Origin: CAYQAE01 sp964415445 [NCBI: uncultured archaeon]
GTDB lineage: Archaea > CAYQAE01
Assembly: GCA_964415445.1 (NCBI GenBank)
Contig: CAYQAE010000017.1
Location: 6,156 to 27,700 of the forward strand
DNA: 21,545 nucleotides
Direction of reading: 5' to 3'
The position numbers and the translations under genes were made by a program. Under the pieces are notes generated by a model. It saw only the letters and a list, made by a program, of their open reading frames with translations, ran no database searches and was not told the DNA's origin. Positions 1 to 6,784 of this stretch are shown piece after piece. How positions within the stretch are numbered: position 1 is the first letter of the stretch; each line of letters opens with the position of its first letter.

Positions 1-100
1 ATTTAAAATTAATGATTTAAGTTACCTTTAAATTAAATTTTAGATTTTATAACTATTTTTTTGTATGTTAAAATAAATTTTAGGATTTTTTATAAAAAAT

Positions 101-110
101 ATTATATACT
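101..110 (+). promoter_or_regulatory. TATA box of the transglutaminase-like gene
   Basis: An AT-only archaeal box A (ATTATATACT) is centred about 27 bases before the ATG at 132. That spacing puts the transcription start at or next to the start codon, so the mRNA is probably leaderless. No Shine-Dalgarno site is seen. Bases 1-100 are AT-rich with no gene that I can recognise. Confidence 0.5.
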
Positions 111-131
111 AATTTTATCAACTTAATATGT

Positions 132-1520
132 ATGAAAAAAATTTGTTGTTTTTTTGTATTTTTGGTATCTCTTAGTTTAGTAAATTCATCTATAAATCCT
201 CAAGAAGTTTCTGAGATGACTATTAACTTTACTTTTTCTCAAACTATTAATTATACTCTATTGAGATCTACTGGAGAATATGAGTTTCATTTGTGGAAAT
301 ATCCTCAAAATGCAAGTAAGTATGATGATTCATATCATCAAGAAATAATCTCTGAATCTTTTTATGGTCTTAATTATACAGAATATGCACTTGATGAGCA
401 TAACAATACATATCTAAAGCTAAAACGCGTGGTAGTAGAAAATAAATCAATAACTTATTCATTTTCCTATATCATAAATATAGTAGCAATAGATGAATTT
501 ATAGATACAAATGTAAATTATACACCCCAAAATCTTTATGAGCCAGCTTATGTCCAAAATACTTCTCTAATACAATCTAGGAACGAAACTATAAGAAATA
601 AAGCTTTGGAAATAGTTGGTAACTATAGCTCTTTATTTGAAATAGTAGGTAAGCTTGCTATTTGGGTATCTGATAATATTGAGTATAGCTATGATTATAC
701 TAATTCTAGTGGTACCTATGATGACTATATTTCTAATAATCAATTATCCGCTCAGTGGGTATATGATAACCGTATAGGGGTATGTGATGAGTTTGCTATC
801 CTATTTATTGCTTTTTGTAGATCACTTAACATATCAAGTAGATATGTATATGGCTATGCCTATGCAAATGGCGGATTTGGTGCCCACGCATGGGCTGAAG
901 TATATTTCCCTGGACATGGATGGGTACCTTTTGATCTAACTTATGAAGAATATGGTTGGTTAGATGCGACTCATTTTAAGCTTGCAGTGGATTATGATTC
1001 AAATGTTTCTGATTCTATGTATTTAAGAAATCTAACTGCAGAAGGAGGAGATAATAAAAGAGATGAAGATATTTCATATCTTAGCTATAGTAATTATTCA
1101 AACCGAGATTTATTTGATTTAGCCATAGATTCTAATATATCAAAGATAAATTCTTCTGAGCAGATTATAAAATATGAAGTTAAAATATGGTCTGATAATG
1201 CAATGGTAGTAAATCTTTTAGTTAATTCACCTCTAAAGCATTTATATAATGATTCATATGAAAATATTTTTTTACTTCCTGGACAAATTTCTACAATTAA
1301 TTTTATATATAAATATGAAAATTTAGATGCGTTTTCAATTAGTTTTGAAGCTAAAGTAAGTCGTATGCCTTATGAGAAAACATCTAATTTTAATTTGTCT
1401 GTTGATATGGGTGAAAGTAGTAGTGGATATGCTATTTTAGAATTTTTAAGAGATTTTTATGTATGGATACTTTTGTTTTTGGTTTTAGTTACGGCTGGGC
1501 TTTTAATTAGCAATCGCTAA
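132..1520 (+). CDS. secreted, membrane-anchored transglutaminase-like protein
   Basis: A 462-residue protein. Residues 1-20 are a signal peptide (two Lys, then a hydrophobic stretch). A long N-terminal ectodomain follows, then a transglutaminase-like core at about 170-290. The cysteine-protease-like triad is visible: Cys218 in GVCDEF, His252 in AHAWAEV and Asp268 in PFDLTY. A beta-rich domain follows, and a single transmembrane helix at about 437-458 ends in a short basic tail, so the enzyme should face outward. Many N-x-S/T sites suggest N-glycosylation. Archaeal members of this superfamily are usually of unknown substrate and may act as proteases or amidases rather than crosslinkers. The family and topology are clear; the reaction is not. 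The ATG at 132 lies 27 bases after a TATA box, consistent with a leaderless start. The gene ends by overlapping the stop of the convergent small gene at 1517. Confidence 0.85.
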   Translation: MKKICCFFVFLVSLSLVNSSINPQEVSEMTINFTFSQTINYTLLRSTGEYEFHLWKYPQNASKYDDSYHQEIISESFYGLNYTEYALDEHNNTYLKLKRVVVENKSITYSFSYIINIVAIDEFIDTNVNYTPQNLYEPAYVQNTSLIQSRNETIRNKALEIVGNYSSLFEIVGKLAIWVSDNIEYSYDYTNSSGTYDDYISNNQLSAQWVYDNRIGVCDEFAILFIAFCRSLNISSRYVYGYAYANGGFGAHAWAEVYFPGHGWVPFDLTYEEYGWLDATHFKLAVDYDSNVSDSMYLRNLTAEGGDNKRDEDISYLSYSNYSNRDLFDLAIDSNISKINSSEQIIKYEVKIWSDNAMVVNLLVNSPLKHLYNDSYENIFLLPGQISTINFIYKYENLDAFSISFEAKVSRMPYEKTSNFNLSVDMGESSSGYAILEFLRDFYVWILLFLVLVTAGLLISNR

Positions 1521-1744
1521 AATTCAGTTTTTTTTGCCCAAATCCATCCAATTAGAAAAAAAAGAACAATAAATCCTAACCAAGAGATTAGAAAAATTAT
1601 AATTTTAATAAATAAATTTATATAGAAATTTGATAAGTTTGGTATATTCAAGACTAGCAAAAAAGCAATTAGGCCAGGTATTATTATTCCAAGAACATAA
1701 GTCCAGATATAGGCTTTGATAATTATTTTTTTGGGTATTTTCAT
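1517..1744 (-). CDS. small two-helix membrane protein, unknown function
   Basis: A 75-residue protein that I do not recognise. A basic N terminus (MKIPKKIIIK) precedes two long hydrophobic segments, at about 12-33 and 42-68, and the chain ends in a charged tail (WAKKTEF). The alternation of charge and hydrophobic stretches looks like a real hairpin membrane protein rather than a chance ORF. It overlaps the end of the transglutaminase gene by four bases, tail to tail. It fills most of the 309-base gap between 1520 and 1830; the remainder (1745-1829) holds the promoters for this gene and for the GTPase gene. No Shine-Dalgarno site is evident. Coding status is uncertain because AT-rich DNA easily gives hydrophobic ORFs. 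Confidence 0.5.
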   Translation of the reverse strand: MKIPKKIIIKAYIWTYVLGIIIPGLIAFLLVLNIPNLSNFYINLFIKIIIFLISWLGFIVLFFLIGWIWAKKTEF

Positions 1745-1799
1745 TGATCTATACGTTAATAAATTAGTTTTAATAACTAATTTTTCTTGATAATAAAGA

Positions 1800-1807
1800 T
1801 ATAATAT
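1800..1807 (+). promoter_or_regulatory. TATA box of the GPN GTPase-SRP54 operon
   Basis: The sequence TATAATAT is centred about 27 bases before the ATG at 1830, which is the archaeal box A distance for transcription starting at the start codon. No ribosome binding site lies between, so a leaderless mRNA is inferred. Confidence 0.5.
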
Positions 1808-1829
1808 TTTCCTTTTAGATACTAAAACT

Positions 1830-2579
1830 ATGTTTACTATATTTATGGTGGGTATGGCAGGATCTGGAAAATCATATCTTACAAAAGCACTTTCTGAGCT
1901 CTCCCAAAGTCATCGATACAATGTTGTTACTGTTAATTTAGATCCAGGTGCTTTTAATTTGGTTTATGAACCTGATGTTGATATTAGGGATTATGTTAAA
2001 TTGGAAGGTGTAATGCAACAATATAATTTAGGCCCAAATGGGGCGCTAATTGCAAGCTCTGATTTAGTAGCTCTAAATTTAGATAAAGTAAAAGAGGAGA
2101 TTGAATCATATAAACCAGAAATTACAATAGTTGATACTCCGGGTCAAATGGAGCTTTTTGCATTTAGGGAATCTGGATCTGTGGTTGTAAATACACTAAA
2201 GGATGAAAATTCATATATTGCTTTTTTGATGGACTCAAATTATGTAAAGACACCTACAAATTTTGCATCTGCGTTGTTTATATCTGCAGCAGTTCAATTT
2301 AGGTTTGATATTCCACTTTTGCATGTATTGAACAAAATTGATTTAATTGATAAAGATGAGCTTTCAAATTTGATTGAGTGGACAAAATATCCAGATCTAC
2401 TTTATGAAAATTTTTTTAATAGAGAAAAAGGTATAAAAGGGCAATTAGCTGAAAAACTTTATGGGATGATAAATGAGTTGGATGCGTTTTCAAAATTAAT
2501 TCCAACTTCTGCAAAGGAGTCTATTGGGATAGATGATTTGTATGCGATAATTGAAGAAGTTTATCCTGCAGATGAGTGA
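1830..2579 (+). CDS. GPN-loop GTPase
   Basis: A 249-residue P-loop GTPase of the GPN family. Visible motifs are the P-loop GMAGSGKS (8-15), the family-defining Gly-Pro-Asn in LGPNGA (68-70), the G3 motif DTPGQMELF (102-110), NKID (168-171) and a TSAKE G5-like motif near 226-230. Length and motif order match archaeal GPN proteins. These are dimeric GTPases whose eukaryotic relatives help assemble or import RNA polymerase II; the archaeal role is not settled. The stop overlaps a GTG of the SRP54 frame, and SRP54 follows with essentially no gap, so the two are probably one transcript. The start is supported by a TATA box 27 bases upstream. Confidence 0.92.
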   Translation: MFTIFMVGMAGSGKSYLTKALSELSQSHRYNVVTVNLDPGAFNLVYEPDVDIRDYVKLEGVMQQYNLGPNGALIASSDLVALNLDKVKEEIESYKPEITIVDTPGQMELFAFRESGSVVVNTLKDENSYIAFLMDSNYVKTPTNFASALFISAAVQFRFDIPLLHVLNKIDLIDKDELSNLIEWTKYPDLLYENFFNREKGIKGQLAEKLYGMINELDAFSKLIPTSAKESIGIDDLYAIIEEVYPADE

Positions 2580-2584
2580 GATTT

Positions 2585-3943
2585 ATGGTATTGGGCAAAT
2601 TAGGACAAGGAATATATGGGGCCTTAAAAAAACTAACAGGAAGAGGTCTAGTTGATAAAAAAGCTATTCGTGAATTAGTAAAAGATATTCAAAAAGCACT
2701 ATTATCTTCAGATGTTAATGTAAAATTAGTTTTTGAGTTAACTAAGGCTATTGAAAAACGTGCAATTAAAGAAAAACCTCCAAAAGGTATTGTTAAGAAA
2801 AATCATGTTGTAAATATAGTTTATGAAGAGATTACTAAAATTTTAGGAGAAGAAGTATATGATGTAAATACTGCACCATCTGGGGAGTCTACCACAATAA
2901 TGCTAGTAGGGATTGAAGGTAGTGGAAAAACTACATCTACTGCTAAATTAGCTAGATTTTTTCAAAAAAAAGGATTTAAACCGGCTCTAGTTTGTGCAGA
3001 TACTTATAGACCTGGTGCATATGAGCAGATTAAACAGTTAGCTGCAAGACATAATTTTCCTCTCTTTGGTGATAAAAAAGAAAAAGATGCTATAAAGCTT
3101 GCAAAAAAGGGAGTCTCTAAGTTTAGAGATGAAAAATATGATATGATTATTGTGGATACCGCAGGAAGACATAAGCAAGAGAAAAGTTTGATGAAGGAAG
3201 TAAAAAAAATTAGCAAAAAAATTAAACCTCATGAGATTATATTAGTTATTGATGGAACAATTGGTCAACAAGCAAGTGAGCAAGCCGCAGCATTTCGTGA
3301 AGTTACAGATATTGGTTCTATTTTGATTACTAAATTGGATGGATCTACTAAAGGCGGTGGAGCAATTTCTGCTGTTGCACAAACTGGTGCTCCAATTAAG
3401 TTTTTAGGGACAGGGGAGAAGGCAGATAATTTAGAAAAATATGATCCACCTAAGTTTGTTGGAAGATTAATTGGAAAAGGTGATTTGGATACCCTAATTT
3501 CTAAATTTAAAGAGGCATCAATTGAAGATCAATTTGAGAAAAAACAAATGGATCGAATAATGGCTGGAAAGATTACTTTAGTTGATGTATATGATCAATT
3601 AGAAGCAGTAAAGAAGATGGGTCCAATTAAGCAGCTTATTTCTATGATACCTGGTTTAGGTCCAAAATTACCTAAAAATATGGAAGATATTAGTGAAGAG
3701 AGATTAGAAAAATTCAAAGTTATAATGGATAGTATGACAAAAGCAGAAAAAGAGGAGCCAAAAATATTGAACTCTTCAAGGATTCACAGAATTGCAAGGG
3801 GATCTGGAAATGATGAGGCTGATGTAAAGGAATTAGTTAAAACTTATAATATGATGAAAAAATCATTTAAGTCTCTAAAGAGGAAAAGAGGGTTTGGAAA
3901 AGGTGGTATGATGCCAAACATGCCCGGAATGAAACTTGGGTGA
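2585..3943 (+). CDS. srp54: signal recognition particle 54 kDa protein (SRP54/Ffh)
   Basis: A 452-residue SRP GTPase that binds 7S RNA and signal peptides of proteins bound for the membrane. It has an N domain (about 1-90), a G domain (about 95-295) with GIEGSGKTT (109-117), DTYRPG (139-144), DTAGRHKQE (191-199) and TKLDGS, and a helical, Met-rich M domain to the end. I chose the ATG at 2585 because family members begin MVL-x-KLG. A GTG three codons upstream (2576), overlapping the GTPase stop, is the alternative. The weak GAGTGA just before 2585 could serve as a ribosome site. The gene is co-directional with the GPN GTPase. The Gly- and Met-rich tail ending MPNMPGMKLG is usual for archaeal SRP54. 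Confidence 0.97.
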   Translation: MVLGKLGQGIYGALKKLTGRGLVDKKAIRELVKDIQKALLSSDVNVKLVFELTKAIEKRAIKEKPPKGIVKKNHVVNIVYEEITKILGEEVYDVNTAPSGESTTIMLVGIEGSGKTTSTAKLARFFQKKGFKPALVCADTYRPGAYEQIKQLAARHNFPLFGDKKEKDAIKLAKKGVSKFRDEKYDMIIVDTAGRHKQEKSLMKEVKKISKKIKPHEIILVIDGTIGQQASEQAAAFREVTDIGSILITKLDGSTKGGGAISAVAQTGAPIKFLGTGEKADNLEKYDPPKFVGRLIGKGDLDTLISKFKEASIEDQFEKKQMDRIMAGKITLVDVYDQLEAVKKMGPIKQLISMIPGLGPKLPKNMEDISEERLEKFKVIMDSMTKAEKEEPKILNSSRIHRIARGSGNDEADVKELVKTYNMMKKSFKSLKRKRGFGKGGMMPNMPGMKLG

Positions 3944-4008
3944 AGATATTAAAGTTTATTTTTATTCCATTTTTATAAGTTTTAATGCCCCGGTGGCTTA
4001 GCTGGCAG

Positions 4009-4025
4009 TGATTTTTATCGTCATA
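4009..4025 (+). other. tRNA-Thr intron 1 (D arm, position 22/23)
   Basis: A 17-base intron with a complete bulge-helix-bulge. Exon bases TGGC (4003-4006) pair with intron bases GTCA (4020-4023, one G-T pair). The bulges are AGT (4007-4009) and TAA (4024-4026), and the inner helix is GAT/ATC around a TTTT loop. Cutting after the second base of each bulge gives a canonical D arm. Confidence 0.88.
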
Positions 4026-4040
4026 AGCGATGCCTTGGTA

Positions 4041-4055
4041 TGGTTTTTTACAAAA
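4041..4055 (+). other. tRNA-Thr intron 2 (anticodon loop, canonical 37/38)
   Basis: A 15-base intron at the usual archaeal site one base after the anticodon. The central helix is weak: TTG (4035-4037) pairs with CAA (4051-4053), and the fourth pair is a G-A mismatch. The placement rests on the 7-base loop and the closed 5-base-pair stem that result. Other placements give worse helices. Confidence 0.75.
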
Positions 4056-4077
4056 AGGCATAGATCGCGGGTTCAAA

Positions 4078-4110
4078 ATCTGGGGTGGAAAGCCCACCTT
4101 GTGATGAAAA
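4078..4110 (+). other. tRNA-Thr intron 3 (T loop, position 59/60)
   Basis: A 33-base intron. Exon bases TTCA (4072-4075) pair with intron bases TGAA (4105-4108). The bulges are AAA (4076-4078) and AAC (4109-4111), and the intron folds on the hairpin GGTGG-AAAGC-CCACC extended by G-T pairs. Splicing restores the T loop TTCAAAC between GCGGG and CCCGC. Confidence 0.9.
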
Positions 4111-4225
4111 CCCCGCCCGGGGCTTACGGAGTAAAAGAATATTTTTGGAGCTTTTATTTTTAAAAAATATTTTCTATTAAAACAATTAAATAAATCTCCT
4201 ATAATTTTTTATAAATTAAATCAAA

Positions 4226-4236
4226 ATTATATTAAG
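4226..4236 (+). promoter_or_regulatory. TATA box of the radical-SAM activase gene
   Basis: ATTATATTAAG is centred about 29 bases before the ATG at 4260 with no Shine-Dalgarno site between, again suggesting a leaderless mRNA. A second AT-rich candidate (TTTTTTATAAATT, near 4205-4217) is further upstream. The rest of 4125-4259 shows T-rich runs after the tRNA, around 4141-4175, that could end its transcription. Confidence 0.4.
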
Positions 4237-4259
4237 CAATTATTTACTAAGATGAATTT

Positions 4260-5009
4260 ATGGATATTGATCTAATAAAAATCGGTCCTATTATTGACAG
4301 TAGCACAATAGATTGGCCAAAAAAATCTGCATCTGTTATTTTTATGTCAAAATGTCAGCTTAGATGTCCTTGGTGTCAAAATCCCGATTTAGTTAAAAAT
4401 AAAGGCAAAAAGATGCCCATATCTTATGTCATAGATCGTATATTAGAAAATAGAAAATTAATCGATGGAGTCGTTATAACAGGAGGTGAGCCTACTCTTC
4501 AGAAAAAGGCATTATTTGTTTTATGTAGTAAATTGAAAAAACTAAATTTAGATATAATGTTAGATACTAACGGAATTGAATATGGAGTTATTTCTGATTT
4601 AGTATCTAAAAATCTAATTCAGAGATTATCTATTGATTTTAAAGCACCAGATGATGATATAAATTTATTTAAAAAAATCACAGGCATAGAAAATGAGCAA
4701 TATTTAGAGAATTTCAAAAAAACTCTAAATTTATCCAAAGATTGGGATATTAAAATTGAATTTAGAACTACTATCATTCCAAATTTAAATGATAAATCTG
4801 ATATTGTTTATAGAATCACAAAAAAGATCAAAAAATGTGATCTATATATTTTACAACAATTTAGAGCTCAAAAAAAGTTATTAGATCCAACTTATTCTAA
4901 TTTAAAATCTCCTGATGTTGAAAAATTGAGAAAATTAGCTAATATAGCTAGAAAAAATTTAGATAAAGTGATGATAAGAAGTTTTGAAGTAGGAGAAGAG
5001 ATATTATAA
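4260..5009 (+). CDS. radical-SAM activating enzyme, NrdG-like (anaerobic ribonucleotide reductase activase family)
   Basis: A 249-residue radical-SAM protein. The iron-sulfur cysteines are C32, C36 and C39 (CQLRCPWC, the CxxxCxxC spacing), and the SAM-binding GGEP lies at 75-78. The N-terminal IGPIIDSSTIDWP and the size match the archaeal/bacterial NrdG2-type branch, which installs a glycyl radical in class III ribonucleotide reductase. No reductase gene is visible in this window, so the partner is inferred from family only. The same branch has members annotated simply as pyruvate-formate-lyase-activating-like proteins. It stands alone between two tRNA genes. The ATG at 4260 is favoured over the out-of-frame ATG at 4252. 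Presence of such an oxygen-sensitive enzyme suits an anaerobic life. Confidence 0.83.
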   Translation: MDIDLIKIGPIIDSSTIDWPKKSASVIFMSKCQLRCPWCQNPDLVKNKGKKMPISYVIDRILENRKLIDGVVITGGEPTLQKKALFVLCSKLKKLNLDIMLDTNGIEYGVISDLVSKNLIQRLSIDFKAPDDDINLFKKITGIENEQYLENFKKTLNLSKDWDIKIEFRTTIIPNLNDKSDIVYRITKKIKKCDLYILQQFRAQKKLLDPTYSNLKSPDVEKLRKLANIARKNLDKVMIRSFEVGEEIL

Positions 5010-5095
5010 ACTTAAAAAATAATTTAAATGTAATTTTTTGAAGGAATTATGTTCATTTTTGGGGCCGTAGGGTAGCTTGGACCATCCTCCCAGCC

Positions 5096-5115
5096 ACATT
5101 CTATTAATGCTGGAT
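5096..5115 (+). other. tRNA-Pro intron 1 (position 32/33)
   Basis: A 20-base intron with a full bulge-helix-bulge. The outer helix is CCTC (5086-5089)/GGGG (5117-5120) and the central helix is CCAG (5090-5093)/CTGG (5110-5113). The bulges are CCA (5094-5096) and ATC (5114-5116). The inner helix CATT/AATG has a 5-base loop. Confidence 0.83.
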
Positions 5116-5128
5116 CGGGGCGCTGGTG

Positions 5129-5144
5129 AGCGTAATGCCTAGAA
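5129..5144 (+). other. tRNA-Pro intron 2 (variable loop, position 45/46)
   Basis: A 16-base intron. The central helix is CTGG (5123-5126)/CTAG (5139-5142, one G-T pair). The bulges are TGA (5127-5129) and AAA (5143-5145), and the inner helix is GC/GC plus a possible G-T pair. Removal leaves a 4-base variable loop and restores GCTGG as the 3' anticodon strand. It is less strong than intron 1 because the outer helix is short. Confidence 0.7.
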
Positions 5145-5181
5145 ACCTGGGTTCAAATCCCGGCGGCCCCACCAATAGTTA

Positions 5182-6015
5182 TTAATATCTCCCAGTTTTA
5201 TAGCTAACGTTGTAGTGGATCTGTTTTTGAGTTTTTTTAATAAAATTCTTTGTGCTCTGTCTCTGAAGATATGCATATTCTAGGGATGTTATCTCATCAT
5301 GCAATCTTCTAAATGCATTAATTCCAAAAAAGACTAGAAGGATTAATAATAAAACTGAAATTAGAGGTATATCTGATGCAAATCTTGCACTAAATAGCGC
5401 AATAGCATTAAATCCCATATGAAGTGCCACAGCAGTCTGAAATCCATTTCTCCAGGTCATATCTCCTAAAAATTTTTCTCGACCTACTGAAATTCCAAAA
5501 AGGCCACTAGCTGCACCATGTAAGAAGGATGCAGATAAACTTCTAACTATAATTAAAAGAATTAGAGAGATAAAAGCTGCACTTTTTGCAGACGGATCTT
5601 GCTCTATGATATATTCACGCCAGGCGATTGCAAAATACAGAAAATTTTCAAAGAAAGCAAATCCTAAACCAATTGATGCACCATAAATACCACCATCTTC
5701 TGGTTCATCAAATTCTGATGAATTTTTCATCTTCATAACACCATATCCTTTAGTAGCTTCCTCAACTATTGGTGCAACTATTACAGCTAAGATTGCAAAG
5801 AGTGTAAAAGAACTTAGATAGAAATCAGCAATATATGAGATGATACTTTCTAAAATTAATGCAAAAAATGTGGCTCCAAAAGCCCCATAAATAAATAGAA
5901 GTAGAACATAACTTGAAGGTTCTCTCTCTATTTTTTCAGCATGCCATATCCAATAAATGTATACAATACAAGGAATAATACTTGCTATGGCTATATGCCA
6001 AATTTCAATTTCCAT
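5182..6015 (-). CDS. PrsW-family intramembrane protease
   Basis: A 277-residue polytopic membrane protein with about seven hydrophobic segments. The PrsW signature is clear: APIVEEATKGYG (81-92, Glu85/Glu86/Lys89), FFENFLYF (121-128, Glu123), a conserved His166 in FLHGAASG and His199 in HMGFNA. Members are membrane-embedded glutamic proteases; Bacillus PrsW cleaves an anti-sigma factor. Archaeal substrates are unknown. It is the last gene of the minus-strand block CBS-glyS-VTT-PrsW, 46 bases after the VTT gene. The cytoplasmic tail past residue 240 is basic. The active-site set looks complete. No partner anti-sigma factor is present nearby. Confidence 0.87.
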   Translation of the reverse strand: MEIEIWHIAIASIIPCIVYIYWIWHAEKIEREPSSYVLLLFIYGAFGATFFALILESIISYIADFYLSSFTLFAILAVIVAPIVEEATKGYGVMKMKNSSEFDEPEDGGIYGASIGLGFAFFENFLYFAIAWREYIIEQDPSAKSAAFISLILLIIVRSLSASFLHGAASGLFGISVGREKFLGDMTWRNGFQTAVALHMGFNAIALFSARFASDIPLISVLLLILLVFFGINAFRRLHDEITSLEYAYLQRQSTKNFIKKTQKQIHYNVSYKTGRY

Positions 6016-6061
6016 TTTCTATCACAGATATCTTTTTTTGAAATTTTTTTTGTTTAGAAAT

Positions 6062-6769
6062 TTAATTTTTTTTCGCCATCGTTAAAATAATTGCCCACAT
6101 AAAATAAAGTATGGATAAACCAATTAAAGGACTACTTGTTTGATCTCCTAATAAATCAATTAAGTTTTTTATACCTAATATCCAGACAACTGAGACTATT
6201 GAAAACATTCCTAATTTACCCACATACATATACATTAATGTCTTCTTTAGAGGATATTTTATAAAACCTAAAGGAGCCAAAAGAAGTGAATCAGGAAGTG
6301 GCGTTAGTGCAAATAAGAAGATAACCCAAGGTATTGAATTTGGATTTTTCATTACTTTTTCAGACCATCTGCTAACTTGCTCTGGATTTTCACTACTTAT
6401 TACTGCGTTTGCTCCGCTTCCAATTAAATAATCTACTAAATCTCCAATACTATTACCTAGGGCTGCAAAAAAAATCATTACAATAATTTTAGGGATTGGA
6501 TTTGGTGAAAATTCATACCAGGCAAGTGCAAAGTTTCCTGCAGGAATAATATATGGAATCGGAATAGGCACTAATGCACCTAAAAAACTGACCACAACAA
6601 TAAATCCAAGTGCATAAAAATAGTTTATCTCTGCATAAGATTTTGAGGCAAACCAAGACGATATATCAAATTGATCTGCAATGTCTTGGTTGAGAAGTGC
6701 TACTATAGTTAAAATAACTAATATAATAAAAAATATTAAAAGAAATTTATCTGTTTTTTTCATTATCAT
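6062..6769 (-). CDS. VTT-domain (DedA/SNARE-associated type) membrane protein
   Basis: A 235-residue membrane protein with about six hydrophobic segments. The VTT core spans roughly 55-200. It includes re-entrant-type stretches such as FLGALVPIPIPYIIPAG, the small-residue helix FFAALGNSIGDLVDYLIG, and FALTPLPDSLLLAPLGFIKYP. DedA/VTT proteins help move lipids across membranes and keep the proton-motive force; the substrate here is unknown. The gene begins 15 bases after the glyS stop and precedes the PrsW gene, so it lies in one minus-strand transcript. The N-terminal helix (about 8-26) could be a signal anchor. MIM at the start leaves a choice of two ATGs two codons apart. Confidence 0.85.
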   Translation of the reverse strand: MIMKKTDKFLLIFFIILVILTIVALLNQDIADQFDISSWFASKSYAEINYFYALGFIVVVSFLGALVPIPIPYIIPAGNFALAWYEFSPNPIPKIIVMIFFAALGNSIGDLVDYLIGSGANAVISSENPEQVSRWSEKVMKNPNSIPWVIFLFALTPLPDSLLLAPLGFIKYPLKKTLMYMYVGKLGMFSIVSVVWILGIKNLIDLLGDQTSSPLIGLSILYFMWAIILTMAKKN

Positions 6770-6784
6770 AAAGTATTTTGAATT

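Larger units (their letters stand above)
3987..4124 (+). tRNA. tRNA-Thr(GGT) with three introns
   Basis: The acceptor strands GCCCCGG (3987-3993) and CCGGGGC (4117-4123) pair over all seven bases, and the discriminator is T4124, as in archaeal tRNA-Thr. The gene is 138 bases long and becomes a regular 73-base tRNA after removal of three introns at positions 22/23 (17 bases), 37/38 (15 bases) and 59/60 (33 bases). The spliced D arm reads GCTT-AGCTGGCA-GAGC. The anticodon stem ATGCC/GGCAT closes the loop TTGGTAA, with anticodon GGT at 4037-4039. The T arm is GCGGG-TTCAAAC-CCCGC. CCA is not encoded. Without splicing, both the D and T arms are broken, so an ordinary tRNA scan could miss or misplace it. 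The identity fits the G1-C72 and C2-G71 pairs of threonine tRNAs. Confidence 0.92.
5061..5174 (+). tRNA. tRNA-Pro(GGG) with two introns; CCA encoded
   Basis: Acceptor strands GGGGCCG (5061-5067) and CGGCCCC (5164-5170) pair fully, the discriminator is A5171, and CCA follows at 5172-5174. The D arm, beginning GGGTAGCTTGG and ending ATCCT, and the acceptor stem match the archaeal proline pattern. The T arm is CTGGG-TTCAAAT-CCCGG. Two bulge-helix-bulge introns, at 32/33 (20 bases) and 45/46 (16 bases), must be removed. The anticodon arm is then CCAGC-CCGGGGC-GCTGG with anticodon GGG (5117-5119) followed by G37, and the variable loop is TGAC, giving 75 bases before CCA. Oddity: base 33 is C, not U. 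The decoy GCTGG at 5109-5113, inside intron 1, could mislead a tRNA finder. The acceptor type is secure; the exact splice result is inferred. A TTTAAAT box lies near 5022-5030. Confidence 0.85.

Noticed and set aside
3004-3232. Minus-strand open frames inside srp54
   Set aside because: They lie wholly within a strongly conserved gene on the other strand and have low-complexity composition typical of antisense frames.
3867-4097. A 76-codon minus-strand frame across the srp54 end and tRNA-Thr
   Set aside because: It runs through a structured tRNA gene and the end of srp54, so it is a chance frame.
4101-4107. GTGATGA, a perfect box C motif, inside the third tRNA-Thr intron, hinting at an intron-encoded C/D box guide RNA
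   Set aside because: No CTGA box D lies at a proper distance and the 33-base intron is too short for a C/D box RNA; the bases are explained by the splice structure (TGAA pairs with TTCA).
5089-5121. Reading the tRNA-Pro locus as tRNA-Trp (CCA at 5090-5092) or with anticodon CGG (5116-5118)
   Set aside because: CCA lies in the anticodon stem with no U33 before it, and CGG needs an 8-base loop or a broken stem; GGG followed by G37 fits proline.
5117-5146. A long variable arm, which would make the second tRNA a class II Leu or Ser tRNA (CGCT-GGTG-AGCG hairpin)
   Set aside because: The D arm and acceptor stem are of proline type, and a bulge-helix-bulge at 45/46 explains the extra bases and leaves a normal 4-base variable loop.
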